Below, piece after piece: positions 7,734 to 16,473 of a stretch of DNA of 64,000 bases. Origin of the DNA: Leisingera sp. ANG59 (GTDB lineage: Bacteria > Pseudomonadota > Alphaproteobacteria > Rhodobacterales > Rhodobacteraceae). The stretch's first letter is position 1. Each line of letters begins with the position of its first letter. The stretch lies in assembly GCF_013317235.1 (NCBI RefSeq), contig NZ_WLCM01000010.1:1-64000 (forward strand), in the 5' to 3' direction. The translations under genes were made by a program, and so were the position numbers. A model generated the notes under the pieces. That model was given only the letters and a program-made list of their open reading frames with translations, was not told the origin of the DNA and did not search any database.

Positions 7734-8951
7734 ATGAGCATGACCATGACCACCCCCAGCGACGCGGTCGCCAAGAAAAACGTTGCCATCCTGGTGCTGG
7801 CCCAGGCGATCCTCGGCGCGCAAATGCCGATGATCTTTATCATTGGCGGCCTGGCGGGCCAGTCGCTTGCGTCCAATCCCTGCTTTGCGACGCTACCGAT
7901 CTCGCTGATCGTGGGCGGCTCGATGCTGGCGGCCACGCCGGTTTCGGCAATTATGCAGCGCTGGGGTCGCCGGGCTGGTTTCTTTGTAGGCGCCGCCTTT
8001 GGCGCGACGGGCGGGCTGGTTGGCGCCTACGGTCTGTATCTCGGCTCCTTCCCGGTCTTCCTGCTCGGCAGCCTGATGACCGGCGTCTACATGAGCGCGC
8101 ATGGCTTCTACCGGTTCGCAGCCGCTGACACCGCCTCAGAGGCGTTCCGTCCAAAGGCGATTTCCTATGTGATGGCCGGAGGCCTTGCAGCTGCCCTGAT
8201 CGGCCCGCAACTGGTCAAGCTGACCAGCCAAGCCTTTGTTATTCCGTTTCTTGGTACCTACCTGACGGTGATTGCCGTCAACGTGTTCGGCGCCGCTCTG
8301 TTCCTGCTGCTGGATATTCCCAAACCACCAGCGCCCAGCCATGACAGCCCCAAGGGGCGCAGCCGTCTTGAACTGCTGAAGACGCCGGTTATCGCCGTCT
8401 CGGTAATCTGTGCAATGGTTTCCTACGCATTGATGAACCTTGTCATGACATCGACCCCGCTGGCCGTGGTAGGGTGCGGTTTCACTCAGGGCAATGCCTC
8501 CGATGTGGTGATGTTCCACGTTCTGGCGATGTATGTGCCGTCCTTTTTCACCGGCCATCTGATTGCCCGTTTCGGCGTGGAAAAGATCGTCGCTGCGGGT
8601 CTGATCATTCTCGCCGGCGCCGGCGCAGTCGCGCTCCAAGGCGTTGAACTGGAAAACTTCTTCATCGCGCTTGTGCTGCTCGGCCTTGGCTGGAATTTCG
8701 GCTTCATCGGCGCCACCACCATGCTGGCCGGCGCCCATGACAGCCACGAGAAAGGCCGGATGCAGGGGTTGAATGACCTGCTTGTATTTGGCGGTGTCAC
8801 CATGGCGTCGTTGTCCTCCGGCGGCCTGATGAACTGCTCCGGTGGCAATCCGGTGGACGGCTGGAACGCGGTCAACATGGCCATGGCGCCCTTCCTGGTT
8901 CTTGCAGGCGGTGCGTTGATGTGGCTGGTAATGCGGCCCAAAGAGGCCTGA
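7734..8951 (+). CDS. MFS transporter
   Basis: Integral membrane protein of 405 aa with about 12 hydrophobic segments, a GRRAGFFVG-type cytoplasmic loop after helix 2 (QRWGRRAGFFVG), and a hydrophilic central linker near residue 200 (KPPAPSHDSPKGRSRLELL). This is a drug or metabolite exporter-like MFS protein whose substrate cannot be assigned. Three Met codons occur in the first five (MSMTMT), so the start is uncertain by 6-12 nt. It ends before a strong terminator. Confidence 0.85.
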   Translation: MSMTMTTPSDAVAKKNVAILVLAQAILGAQMPMIFIIGGLAGQSLASNPCFATLPISLIVGGSMLAATPVSAIMQRWGRRAGFFVGAAFGATGGLVGAYGLYLGSFPVFLLGSLMTGVYMSAHGFYRFAAADTASEAFRPKAISYVMAGGLAAALIGPQLVKLTSQAFVIPFLGTYLTVIAVNVFGAALFLLLDIPKPPAPSHDSPKGRSRLELLKTPVIAVSVICAMVSYALMNLVMTSTPLAVVGCGFTQGNASDVVMFHVLAMYVPSFFTGHLIARFGVEKIVAAGLIILAGAGAVALQGVELENFFIALVLLGLGWNFGFIGATTMLAGAHDSHEKGRMQGLNDLLVFGGVTMASLSSGGLMNCSGGNPVDGWNAVNMAMAPFLVLAGGALMWLVMRPKEA

Positions 8952-8985
8952 CCGGCTCCGCTTGAAACTCAGGAGAAATTAATAC

Positions 8986-9016
8986 AGGCGCCGAAACGGG
9001 CGCCTATTATTTTCAA
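8986..9016 (+). terminator. Rho-independent terminator after the MFS gene
   Basis: AGGCGCC stem, GAAACG loop, GGCGCCT, then ATTATTTTC. It lies between convergent genes. Confidence 0.75.
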
Positions 9017-9025
9017 TCACGTTCG

Positions 9026-9826
9026 TTACCAGCGCCCGGTGACCGCCCGCCGCATCAACCCCGCCCGGCGCCGGAACTCGCTCAGGCCTAGGCCCCCCTG
9101 CGCAACCCGCTCAGGCTCCCGGACGGCCTGTTTAAGAACCGCTTCCGCCTGCCAGCCTGCGAGCAGCGCTGTCCCAGCCGGCTTCGAAACAGCCGCCCTC
9201 GAAAAATGCGCTTCTTTTAGTTTTTTCAGCCCCTTGCGCGCCAAAGCTTGCACCCCTTCCAAGGTGCCATCCAGCAGCGGAATCCGCTTCTGCGACTCCA
9301 GTTCAGGGATAGCGCGCAGCCAGCTAGCAACACCCGCGCCATAGCCGAAGTCCCTGACCACTGCCTCATCGGCCGGCCCCAAGGAGGCTGCCGCCATCCA
9401 CATCAGCGAGCCGCTGGTGCGGTTGATGTAGCGGTCAAACTCCGTCTCATCTTCAAAGGGGTCCTTGTAAATGTCCCAGCGCCGCGCCTCTGCCATGCCG
9501 TCGATACAGGCCGCCAGTTCGGGCTTCAGCAACCTCGCCAACGGTGTCGCCACATAGTGGCGGCGGACCGGCTTGCCCTCCGCTATCTCCGCGCCAACGT
9601 CGCGCCACCATTGCACCCTCATCTCCGCAATCATGCTCTCCTGGCTAGCCCAGGGCGCCCGCGCCAGTTCAATATTGAAAGCATACAGCGCAAACAGCAG
9701 CGGCCGCGCCTGAACCGGTGCCGCCATGGTGGCGAGAAACCGGTCCGGGTCGCTCTTCTGAACCAGGTCCGCGCAGGCGGTCAGGTCAGCGTCAAACTGC
9801 ATCCGCCAGCCCGGCCCCGCTGTCAT
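9026..9826 (-). CDS. Squalene/phytoene synthase-family protein, probably non-catalytic
   Basis: Protein of 266 aa with the all-helical fold signature of the family (RPLLFALYAFNIELAR, MRVQWWRDV, RTSGSLMWMAA). The Asp-rich motifs that bind the diphosphate in true synthases are not evident: the second one is replaced by WLRAIPELESQKRIPL. No carotenoid genes are near. This resembles the NDUFAF6-like branch, linked in mitochondria to complex I assembly; that function is inference here. Its start overlaps the end of cimA; an ATG at 9802 is an alternative. Confidence 0.75.
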   Translation of the reverse strand: MTAGPGWRMQFDADLTACADLVQKSDPDRFLATMAAPVQARPLLFALYAFNIELARAPWASQESMIAEMRVQWWRDVGAEIAEGKPVRRHYVATPLARLLKPELAACIDGMAEARRWDIYKDPFEDETEFDRYINRTSGSLMWMAAASLGPADEAVVRDFGYGAGVASWLRAIPELESQKRIPLLDGTLEGVQALARKGLKKLKEAHFSRAAVSKPAGTALLAGWQAEAVLKQAVREPERVAQGGLGLSEFRRRAGLMRRAVTGRW

Positions 9827-11426
9827 GGATCAGCTTCCAGCGGATTGCGTCCAGCAGCGCCTCGAAAGAGGCGTCGATTATGTTCGCGCTGACGCCGACG
9901 GTAGACCAGCGATGGCCCTGGCTGTCCTCGCTGTCGATGATAACCCGGGTAACGGCCTCGGTGCCGCCCTGGGTGATCCGCACCTTGAAGTCCACCAACC
10001 GCATGTCCTCCAGCTGTGCGGAGTAACGCCCCAGATCCTTGCTCAGCGCCCGCGCCAGCGCGTTCACCGGCCCGCGGTCGCTGCCGGTTTCATCCAGCGA
10101 TTCACTGACCGACAGGCGTTTCTCGCCATCAACCTTCACCACGACCACCGCCTCGGACAGACTGACCATGCGGTTATACTTGTTCTTCCGCCGCTCAACG
10201 GTGACCTTGTAGCGCTTGACCTCAAAGAAGTCCGGCAGCTGGCCCAGCTCCTTGCGAGCCAGCAGCTCAAACGACGCTTGCGCGGTGTCGTAGGAATAGC
10301 CCTCAGCCTCGCGCTCCTTGATCCGCTCCAGGATCCGTGCCAGCGCCGGGTCGCCGTTTTCAACGCTCAACCCTGCATCGGTCAAACGCTTGCGCAGGTT
10401 CGACTGCCCGGCCTGGTTCGACATCGGGATCACCCGCGCATTGCCGACCCTGCCCGGCTCGATGTGTTCATAAGTGGACGGGTCTTTCAGGATCGCGCTG
10501 GCGTGCAGCCCCGCCTTATGGGCAAAGGCCGAGGCCCCCACATAGGCCGCCTGCCGCACCGGGACGCGGTTCAGGATATCGTCCAGCATCCGGCTGGTCC
10601 GGGTCAGGCCAGCCAGCGCCTCCAGGCTCACCCCGGTCTCGAACTTGCTGGCATAGGGCTCCTTCAGCAGCAGCGTCGGGATCAGCGCGGTCAGGTTGGC
10701 ATTGCCGCAGCGTTCGCCCAGACCGTTCAGGGTTCCCTGGATCTGCCGCGCCCCGGCATCCACCGCCGCCAAGGAGCAGGCCACAGCATTTTCTGTGTCA
10801 TTATGGGTATGTATGCCCAGTTTCTCACCTGGAATTCCGGCGGCAACAACCTCCGCAACGATGCGGCTCACCTCGGCTGGCAAGGCGCCGCCGTTGGTAT
10901 CGCACAGCACCACCCAGCGCGCCCCGGCCTCCAGCGCGGCGCGGCAAGCCGCCAGCGCGTAAGCCGGATTGCCCTTGTAGCCGTCAAAGAAATGCTCGGC
11001 ATCAAACAGCGCCTCGCGCCCCTGCGCCGCGATATGGGCGACCGAGGCGCGGATGTTGTCGAGGTTCTCTTCCAGCGTGATCCCCAGCGCATGGGTCACG
11101 TGGTAGTCGTGGCTCTTGCCGACCAGACAGACGGCCGGAGTGCCGGCGTTCATCACCGCCGCCAGCACATCGTCATTTTCCGCGGACCGCCCGGCCCGTT
11201 TGGTCATGCCGAATGCGGTCATGGTGGCGCGGGTTTCCGGCGCCTCCCCGAAAAAGGCGCTGTCGGTCGGGTTTGCACCCGGCCAGCCGCCTTCGATGTA
11301 ATCGACCCCCAGCCCGTCCAGCGCCTGGGCGATCTGCTTTTTTTCAGCGGTGGAGAACTGCACCCCCTGGGTCTGCTGCCCGTCCCGCAGGGTCGTGTCG
11401 TAGAGGTAAAGGCGTTCCTTGGCCAT
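9792..11426 (-). CDS. cimA: (R)-citramalate synthase CimA
   Basis: Condenses pyruvate with acetyl-CoA to citramalate, the first step of the threonine-independent isoleucine route. LYDTTLRDGQQTQGVQFS is the HMGL-like active-site start, GIHTHNDTENAVA carries the metal-binding His pair, and the C-terminal LeuA dimer/allosteric domain (about residues 400-540) mediates feedback control. The 544-aa length and the DGQQTQGVQFS signature separate it from 2-isopropylmalate synthase. The ATG at 11426 overlaps the cysS stop (GTGATG), so the two are coupled. Confidence 0.92.
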   Translation of the reverse strand: MAKERLYLYDTTLRDGQQTQGVQFSTAEKKQIAQALDGLGVDYIEGGWPGANPTDSAFFGEAPETRATMTAFGMTKRAGRSAENDDVLAAVMNAGTPAVCLVGKSHDYHVTHALGITLEENLDNIRASVAHIAAQGREALFDAEHFFDGYKGNPAYALAACRAALEAGARWVVLCDTNGGALPAEVSRIVAEVVAAGIPGEKLGIHTHNDTENAVACSLAAVDAGARQIQGTLNGLGERCGNANLTALIPTLLLKEPYASKFETGVSLEALAGLTRTSRMLDDILNRVPVRQAAYVGASAFAHKAGLHASAILKDPSTYEHIEPGRVGNARVIPMSNQAGQSNLRKRLTDAGLSVENGDPALARILERIKEREAEGYSYDTAQASFELLARKELGQLPDFFEVKRYKVTVERRKNKYNRMVSLSEAVVVVKVDGEKRLSVSESLDETGSDRGPVNALARALSKDLGRYSAQLEDMRLVDFKVRITQGGTEAVTRVIIDSEDSQGHRWSTVGVSANIIDASFEALLDAIRWKLIHDSGAGLADAV

Positions 11427-12808
11427 CACAGCGCCTCCAGCTTGGCCGGATCAAACCCGGCTCCCGGCAGCAATTCGACCCCGGCCTTGCTCATCCGCAC
11501 TTCCAGTCCCGCCTCTACAAAGGCAGCTTTCAGTTGATCGACTTCCGAAAAGTTCTTGCTTTCCATAGCCTTCTGACGGGCTTCGAACAGCTTTTGCTCA
11601 AATGCGGAAAGGTCGACAGAGGGCGCGGAGGCCCAGGCGCCCATCTCATCCGTCAGCAGACCCAGCATCTGCGCCGACGCCAGCAGCCCGGCGGCATCGC
11701 CCGCCGCTGCCAGCTTGTGCAGCTCGGCAATCGCGCCGGCCGAATTCAGGTCATCGGCCAGTGCATCCAGGACCGCGGCAGCAGCGCTGGACGCAGGTTC
11801 GATGCCCGCGGTCAGCGCCCGCCACTTGCGCAGCGTGGCTTCTGCTTCCTTGGCCTTCTTGTCGGTCCAGTCCATCGGCTTGCGGTAATGGGTCTGCAGG
11901 AACACCAGCCGGATCACCTCACCGGGATAACCCTGGTCCAGCAGATCGCGCACGGTGAAAAAGTTGCCTAGGGATTTGGACATCTTCTTGCCTTCCACCT
12001 GCAGCATCTCGTTGTGCAGCCAGAAACGTGCAAACTCACCTTCCGGATGGGCGCAGCAGCTTTGCGCAATTTCATTCTCGTGGTGCGGGAACATCAGGTC
12101 GTTGCCGCCGCCGTGAATATCGAAGGTCTCTCCCAGCAGCTCAAAAGACATCGCCGAGCATTCGATGTGCCAGCCCGGCCGTCCGCGGCCCCAGGGGCTG
12201 TCCCAGCCCGGCAGATCGTCGGTGGAGGGTTTCCACAGCACAAAATCCATCGGGTTCTTCTTGTAGGGCGCCACTTCAACCCGGGCACCGGCGATCATGT
12301 CATCAACAGACCGGCCCGACAGTTTGCCATAAAGCTCCTTCCAGCTGTCGACAGCAAACAACACATGGTCCTCCGCTGCATAAGCGTGGCCCTTGGCTAT
12401 CAGATCCTCGATCATCGCCACCATCTGCGGGATGTATTCGGTTGCCCTTGGCATGTGGTCCGGCTCCAGGGCGCCCAACTCGCCCATGTCGTCAAGAAAC
12501 CACTGGGTCGTCTCGGCGGTAATGTCCCCGATCGGCCGCCCGCTCTCGGCGGCGCGGTTGTTGATCTTGTCGTCAACGTCCGTGAAGTTCCGGGCGTAAG
12601 TCACTTTATCTGCGCCATAAACCTCGCGTAGAAGGCGATACAGCACGTCAAACACCACCACCGGCCGGGCATTGCCCAGATGCGCCCGGTCATAAACCGT
12701 GGGGCCGCAGACATACATCCGCACTTTGCTGGCGTCGATCGGCTCAAAGACCTCTTTCTTGCGGGTCTTCGTGTTCTGCAGCTTGATCACTCTGTCCTTG
12801 GTTCCCAT
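11426..12808 (-). CDS. cysS: Cysteinyl-tRNA synthetase
   Basis: Class I aminoacyl-tRNA synthetase of 460 aa that charges tRNA-Cys. The HIGH-like motif lies in [16 protein letters not shown], the zinc-site residues around [10 protein letters not shown] and HIECSAMS, and the KMSKS loop is [10 protein letters not shown]. The start [11 protein letters not shown] was chosen for its AAGGAACC Shine-Dalgarno 6 nt away; the frame remains open upstream to 12865. First gene of a cysS-cimA-(phytoene synthase-like) unit. Confidence 0.96.
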   Translation of the reverse strand: MGTKDRVIKLQNTKTRKKEVFEPIDASKVRMYVCGPTVYDRAHLGNARPVVVFDVLYRLLREVYGADKVTYARNFTDVDDKINNRAAESGRPIGDITAETTQWFLDDMGELGALEPDHMPRATEYIPQMVAMIEDLIAKGHAYAAEDHVLFAVDSWKELYGKLSGRSVDDMIAGARVEVAPYKKNPMDFVLWKPSTDDLPGWDSPWGRGRPGWHIECSAMSFELLGETFDIHGGGNDLMFPHHENEIAQSCCAHPEGEFARFWLHNEMLQVEGKKMSKSLGNFFTVRDLLDQGYPGEVIRLVFLQTHYRKPMDWTDKKAKEAEATLRKWRALTAGIEPASSAAAAVLDALADDLNSAGAIAELHKLAAAGDAAGLLASAQMLGLLTDEMGAWASAPSVDLSAFEQKLFEARQKAMESKNFSEVDQLKAAFVEAGLEVRMSKAGVELLPGAGFDPAKLEAL

Positions 12809-13029
12809 GCCCGGTTCCTTTTGCATGCCCAGCTCTAAACGGCCGGCACCACCCATTGCGCGCAACGCGGGCTTAGCAACTTGTCAGGGAAATGAAAACG
12901 ACAGAAACCAGCCCGCTGATATGTCAGCAGGTAATGCAGCAGATAATGGTGGTGCATTTCTGGTTCATGCAGGCTGCTTAGCACGGGGCGGCAGCCCCGC
13001 CAAGCCTTTTGGCAGCCTGAAACGGAAGA

Positions 13030-13066
13030 GGCCGCCCGGCCTGCCTTGGGTACAGACCAGGCGGCC
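13030..13066 (-). terminator. Hairpin downstream of the outer-membrane protein gene
   Basis: GGCCGCC/GGCGGCC arms around a 23-nt loop, followed on the minus strand by a pyrimidine-rich run (TCTTCCGTTTC). A moderate terminator candidate. The rest of the 12809-13111 interval (cysS leader side) shows another small stem CGGGGC/GCCCCG near 12984 and no gene. Confidence 0.4.
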
Positions 13067-13111
13067 AGCGGCGCGGCGGAACTAGAGTGCCGCGCCGGTG
13101 CTTGTGTCAGT

Positions 13112-13690
13112 TTAGAACTTGAAAGATGCGCGCAGCGACACCGAGGTGGCATCCGAGCCAACGCCCGAGGTGCCGAACTCGTCGAAGTCATGCTCCAGCA
13201 GTTCGCCGCCGATCTGCCACTGGTCGGTCACCTGATAGGCCAGGCCGACACCATAGAAGTCGCCGGTTTCGCTGCCCAGCGAACTGTCGGCCTCAGCCAC
13301 TCCGCCGGTCACATAGGCCAGCACCCGGCCGAAGTCATAGCCGGCCTTCACCTTGGCGCGGGCCACCGAGTCGACAGTTGCGCCGCCGCCCAGATCCAGG
13401 TCGGTTGCGTCATAGTCCAGTTCCCCGCCCAGCACGAAACGGCCGAAATCATAATTGTAGCCGCCGTGGACACCGTAAGCGGTATCATCACCCGAGGCAC
13501 CGTTGCTGGCATCCGCGTCCAACTGGCCGATCTGGCCACCCAGATAGAAACCGGTCCAATCGCCGCCCTCATTGACCACAACCGGCGCCGGAGCCGGCGC
13601 GGGTTCAACCACCGGCTCAACCAGATTGCCGGCAAAGGCCGCACTGCCCATTACGGTTGCGATGGCTGTCATAGCTACGAAACGAGTCAT
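13112..13690 (-). CDS. Small outer-membrane beta-barrel protein
   Basis: Protein of 192 aa with a clear signal peptide (MTRFVAMTAIATVMGSAAFA), a Pro/Val-rich linker (PVVEPAPAPAPVVV) and then alternating amphipathic strands rich in Gly and aromatic residues (GFYLGGQIGQL, YGVHGGYNYDFGRFVLGGELDY). It ends in Phe (LRASFKF), the terminal residue recognised by the BAM machinery. An opacity/OmpA-beta-barrel-like porin family without an OmpA peptidoglycan domain. Function unknown. Confidence 0.8.
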   Translation of the reverse strand: MTRFVAMTAIATVMGSAAFAGNLVEPVVEPAPAPAPVVVNEGGDWTGFYLGGQIGQLDADASNGASGDDTAYGVHGGYNYDFGRFVLGGELDYDATDLDLGGGATVDSVARAKVKAGYDFGRVLAYVTGGVAEADSSLGSETGDFYGVGLAYQVTDQWQIGGELLEHDFDEFGTSGVGSDATSVSLRASFKF

Positions 13691-13926
13691 TCAGACTTCT
13701 CCTTTTGCAGTCCCGGCGCAGGCTGTGCGCCGTTGACGCCTACAAAAGGTCTTTGCCCCGTAGTTTCCAGAGCCGCCCGGTTCACGAGCTTTGACTTGGC
13801 GGTGAGTGGCCGAAACCCCGTACCCAAACGCGCTTTTCCGCCGGTGTCTGGAAGCGAAATTCCGCCAAGCCATTGAAATACCCAAGAGCTTTTCCTACCG
13901 CCGGGCTGAAACACGCTGACGCGCGA

Positions 13927-14427
13927 TCAAAACCGGAATGCAGCACCCAGGGCCAGGGTTTCGCCGCGCGGACTGCCGCTGCCATCTCTCGGGCCGGCCT
14001 CATGATGGAGCAGTTCCCCGGTCAATTGAAGGGCGCGATTCAAGGAAACTCTCATACCGAAGCCAAACAGGGTCCCATGGCGGCTGCGGCCCGAATTTTC
14101 GGCCCGCAGCCCGCCGACAGTTACAAAGCCGGTTGCAGGTCCAAAGTCGTACCCCGCATGCAGGCGCAGCTGATGTGTTTCCTCCGCCTGCAGGGCCCGC
14201 GCAAGCGGCCCTGTCTGCCCGGTTGCAACGCTGCCTCCCAAGATCAACCCCTCCGAGTCCTGACCGTAACCAAAAGCAAAGGAACGGCCCTCCCCACCCG
14301 GAATGCTGTATGTGAACGGGCCTGATCCATCAGAAGCAGATCGACCGCGATCCTCGGCCAACCCGGATTGCCCGTGCAATGCGGCAATGGCAAATACCGC
14401 GGCGAACGTTTGGCAGAGTTTGGTCAT
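13927..14427 (-). CDS. Predicted outer-membrane beta-barrel protein
   Basis: Protein of 166 aa with a signal peptide (MTKLCQTFAAVFAIAALHG..GLA) and strand-like segments (HQLRLHAGYDFGPATGFVTVGG, FGFGMRVSLNRALQLTGELL), ending in LALGAAFRF with terminal Phe. Similar in architecture to the neighbouring barrel at 13112, in the same orientation with 236 bp between them, so possibly an old duplication. Upstream ATGs at 14436 and 14442 are in frame; the chosen start gives the best signal peptide. Confidence 0.6.
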   Translation of the reverse strand: MTKLCQTFAAVFAIAALHGQSGLAEDRGRSASDGSGPFTYSIPGGEGRSFAFGYGQDSEGLILGGSVATGQTGPLARALQAEETHQLRLHAGYDFGPATGFVTVGGLRAENSGRSRHGTLFGFGMRVSLNRALQLTGELLHHEAGPRDGSGSPRGETLALGAAFRF

Positions 14428-14501
14428 CCTAACCATCGGCATGTGGCTTTGCCTTCTTGCAATGCGCCGTTCAGCGCGCCATCCCCCTAGCCCCCCGCTT
14501 A

Positions 14502-14517
14502 TAAGCATTAATGCTTA
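14502..14517. promoter_or_regulatory. 16-bp perfect palindrome, candidate operator
   Basis: TAAGCATTAATGCTTA is self-complementary over all 16 bases. It lies about 75 bp upstream of the beta-barrel gene at 13927-14427, in the divergent intergenic region (14428-14869) with the MttB-like gene. The regulator is unknown. Confidence 0.4.
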
Positions 14518-14735
14518 ATATTTCGTTCCAAGACTGCCTGAAAACCTGCTGTTCAAGAAGCGTTAAAAGCGACGCCTTCACCATAAAAAGTAGAGAAATT
14601 TATTTACTGTTCACGCTTAAGGGACTCCTCCCCAGGCCGCCATGAAAAAAATGTCGCATTTTTCACCGAAGTCGTTATCGTGCTAGAAACTTCGCAAATG
14701 CATGCCAAACTGCCGCGAAGACCACAGGAGACCGC

Positions 14736-14822
14736 ATGCAGGAAGAACGCAGCCTTCTTAACCTCGTCTGCCGCACCATAGGCGCGGCACGGGGACGCGC
14801 CGCCAGGGGCAGGCCGTACTGA
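14736..14822 (+). CDS. Possible 28-codon small ORF ahead of the MttB-like gene
   Basis: Starts 5 nt after CACAGGAG and encodes MQEERSLLNLVCRTIGAARG followed by an Arg-rich end; its TGA overlaps the first base of the inverted repeat at 14820-14848. Spacing to the Shine-Dalgarno is good and the position suggests a leader peptide, but no family is recognised and it may be chance. Confidence 0.25.
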   Translation: MQEERSLLNLVCRTIGAARGRAARGRPY

Positions 14823-14848
14823 GTTGAAATAAAACACGTTTCAACTCA
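14820..14848. promoter_or_regulatory. Perfect inverted repeat (10-bp arms) before the MttB-like gene
   Basis: TGAGTTGAAA - 9 nt - TTTCAACTCA, ending 21 bp before the start codon. It has no following T-run, so it is more likely an operator or an mRNA structure near the ribosome site than a terminator. Confidence 0.5.
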
Positions 14849-14869
14849 CATACCTGAAAGGCTCCCAAA

Positions 14870-16420
14870 ATGAACGACCAAGCCTCCCCTGCCCGCGCCA
14901 CCCGCAGCGGCGGGCGCAATGCACGCCGTGCAGCCCGTGCCGCCGCCCTCCCGGATCATCTGCGCCCGGTCCGCCCCGGCATGGAATCCACCGCCCTGAA
15001 GATGCTGAGCCAGGCTGACATGGAAAAGATCCACGAGGCGGCCCTCACCGCGCTTGAGGAAATCGGCCTTGCTGACGCTCCGCAGAGCGGGATCGACTAC
15101 CTGACTGCCGCAGGCTGCACTCTTGGCGACGACGGCCGCATCCGCTTTCCCCGCGCTCTGGTGGAAGACACAATCGCCAAGGCAAACCGCTCCGTCACCC
15201 TTTTCAGCCGCGATGGAAAATCCGATCTGCAGCTGTCCGGCGGCCGCGTCCACTATGGCACCGCAGGTGCGGCAGTCAGCGTGGTCGATGTGCAAGGCAG
15301 GAATTACCGCGATTCCACCGTGCAGGATCTGCATGACGCGGCCCGCATCTGCGACCAGCTGGACAACATCCACTTTGTCCAGCGCCCGATGGTATGCCGG
15401 GACATCCCCGACAATTGCGAGATGGACTTGAACTCCATCTACGCCTGCACTGCAGGCACCACCAAACATGTCGGCGTCTCCTTCACGGAACCAGGCTTTG
15501 TCAAACCAGGCCTTGAACTGCTGCACATGATTGCAGGCGGTGAGGACAAATGGCGCGAGCGCCCGTTTGTTTCCAACTCCAACTGCTTCGTTGTTCCACC
15601 GATGAAGTTCGCCACGGAATCCTGCGAAGTAATGGAGGAATGCATCAAGGGCGGCATGCCTGTGCTTCTTTTGTCGGCAGGCATGGCCGGCGCAACCGCT
15701 CCCTCGACCATTGCCGGCGCGATCACCCAGGCGGTTGCCGAATGCCTGGCAGGACTAGTTTATGTAAACGCTGTAACGCCCGGTGCCCCGGCGATTTTTG
15801 GCACCTGGCCCTTCGGCCTTGATCTGCGCACAGGCGCCATGTCCGTCGGCTCCGGCGAGCAGGCTTTGCTGACCGCGGGCTGCGCCCAGATGCACAAGTT
15901 CTACAACCTGCCTGGCGGCGCCGCCGCTGGCGCCTCGGATTCAAAATTGCCGGACATGCAGGCCGGCTGGGAACAGATGTGTTCCGCCGTTATGGCGGGG
16001 CTTTCAGGGCTCAACATGGTCTATGAGGCCGCGGGGATGCATGCCTCGCTGCTTGGCTTCTGCCTGGAATCGCTGATCCTGGACAATGACCTGCTGGGCC
16101 AGGCGCAACGCTGTGTCCGCGGTATTGAGGTCAACGACGAAACTCTCGCCCTCGACCAGATGCGCGCCACCTGCCTTGGCGGACCCGGGCACTACCTGGG
16201 CACTGATCAGACACTTGGCCGCATGCAAGTGGACTATGTGTACCCGGATCTGGGCGACCGCACGTCCCCTAAAGAATGGGCAGAGCGCGACAAGCCGGAC
16301 CTGATTGAAAAAGCGGTCGCCAAAAAAGAGAAAATCCTGTCCGAACGCGCTGCAGCACGGTTTGACGCGGAAACCGACATGGCAATCCGCCGAAGATTCA
16401 ATATTCATCTGCCTGCCTGA
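14870..16420 (+). CDS. MttB-superfamily (trimethylamine methyltransferase-like) protein, non-pyrrolysine
   Basis: Protein of 516 aa of the MttB family (TIM-barrel methyltransferases that pass a methyl group from a quaternary or tertiary amine to a corrinoid protein). Typical stretches are EEIGLADAPQSGIDYL, VHYGTAGAAVSVVDV, VSFTEPGFVKPGLELLHMI and GGAAAGASDSKLPDMQAGWEQ. No in-frame TAG exists, so it lacks pyrrolysine and belongs with the glycine-betaine-type (MtgB-like) homologs; the actual substrate is unknown. No corrinoid protein or reductive activase lies beside it. The ~35-residue N-terminus is Arg/Ala-rich. Ends before a strong terminator. Confidence 0.85.
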   Translation: MNDQASPARATRSGGRNARRAARAAALPDHLRPVRPGMESTALKMLSQADMEKIHEAALTALEEIGLADAPQSGIDYLTAAGCTLGDDGRIRFPRALVEDTIAKANRSVTLFSRDGKSDLQLSGGRVHYGTAGAAVSVVDVQGRNYRDSTVQDLHDAARICDQLDNIHFVQRPMVCRDIPDNCEMDLNSIYACTAGTTKHVGVSFTEPGFVKPGLELLHMIAGGEDKWRERPFVSNSNCFVVPPMKFATESCEVMEECIKGGMPVLLLSAGMAGATAPSTIAGAITQAVAECLAGLVYVNAVTPGAPAIFGTWPFGLDLRTGAMSVGSGEQALLTAGCAQMHKFYNLPGGAAAGASDSKLPDMQAGWEQMCSAVMAGLSGLNMVYEAAGMHASLLGFCLESLILDNDLLGQAQRCVRGIEVNDETLALDQMRATCLGGPGHYLGTDQTLGRMQVDYVYPDLGDRTSPKEWAERDKPDLIEKAVAKKEKILSERAAARFDAETDMAIRRRFNIHLPA

Positions 16421-16443
16421 CGCGGAGCTGGATGACTTTTCAT

Positions 16444-16473
16444 CGGGCCGGGTTGACCGGCCCGTTTTCTTTT
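16444..16473 (+). terminator. Rho-independent terminator of the MttB-like gene
   Basis: CGGGCCGG-GTTGA-CCGGCCCG followed by TTTTCTTTT; a perfect 8-bp GC stem. Confidence 0.9.

Noticed and set aside
9825-11537. 570-codon open frame on the + strand over cimA
   Set aside because: Antisense shadow; cimA has clear catalytic motifs and the shadow has none.
14604-14837. 77-codon minus-strand frame upstream of the MttB-like gene
   Set aside because: Overlaps the regulatory inverted repeat, has no ribosome site and an unnatural composition.
14870-16420. Possible pyrrolysine-containing trimethylamine methyltransferase
   Set aside because: The frame contains no in-frame TAG and no pyl genes are nearby, so the classical trimethylamine enzyme is excluded.
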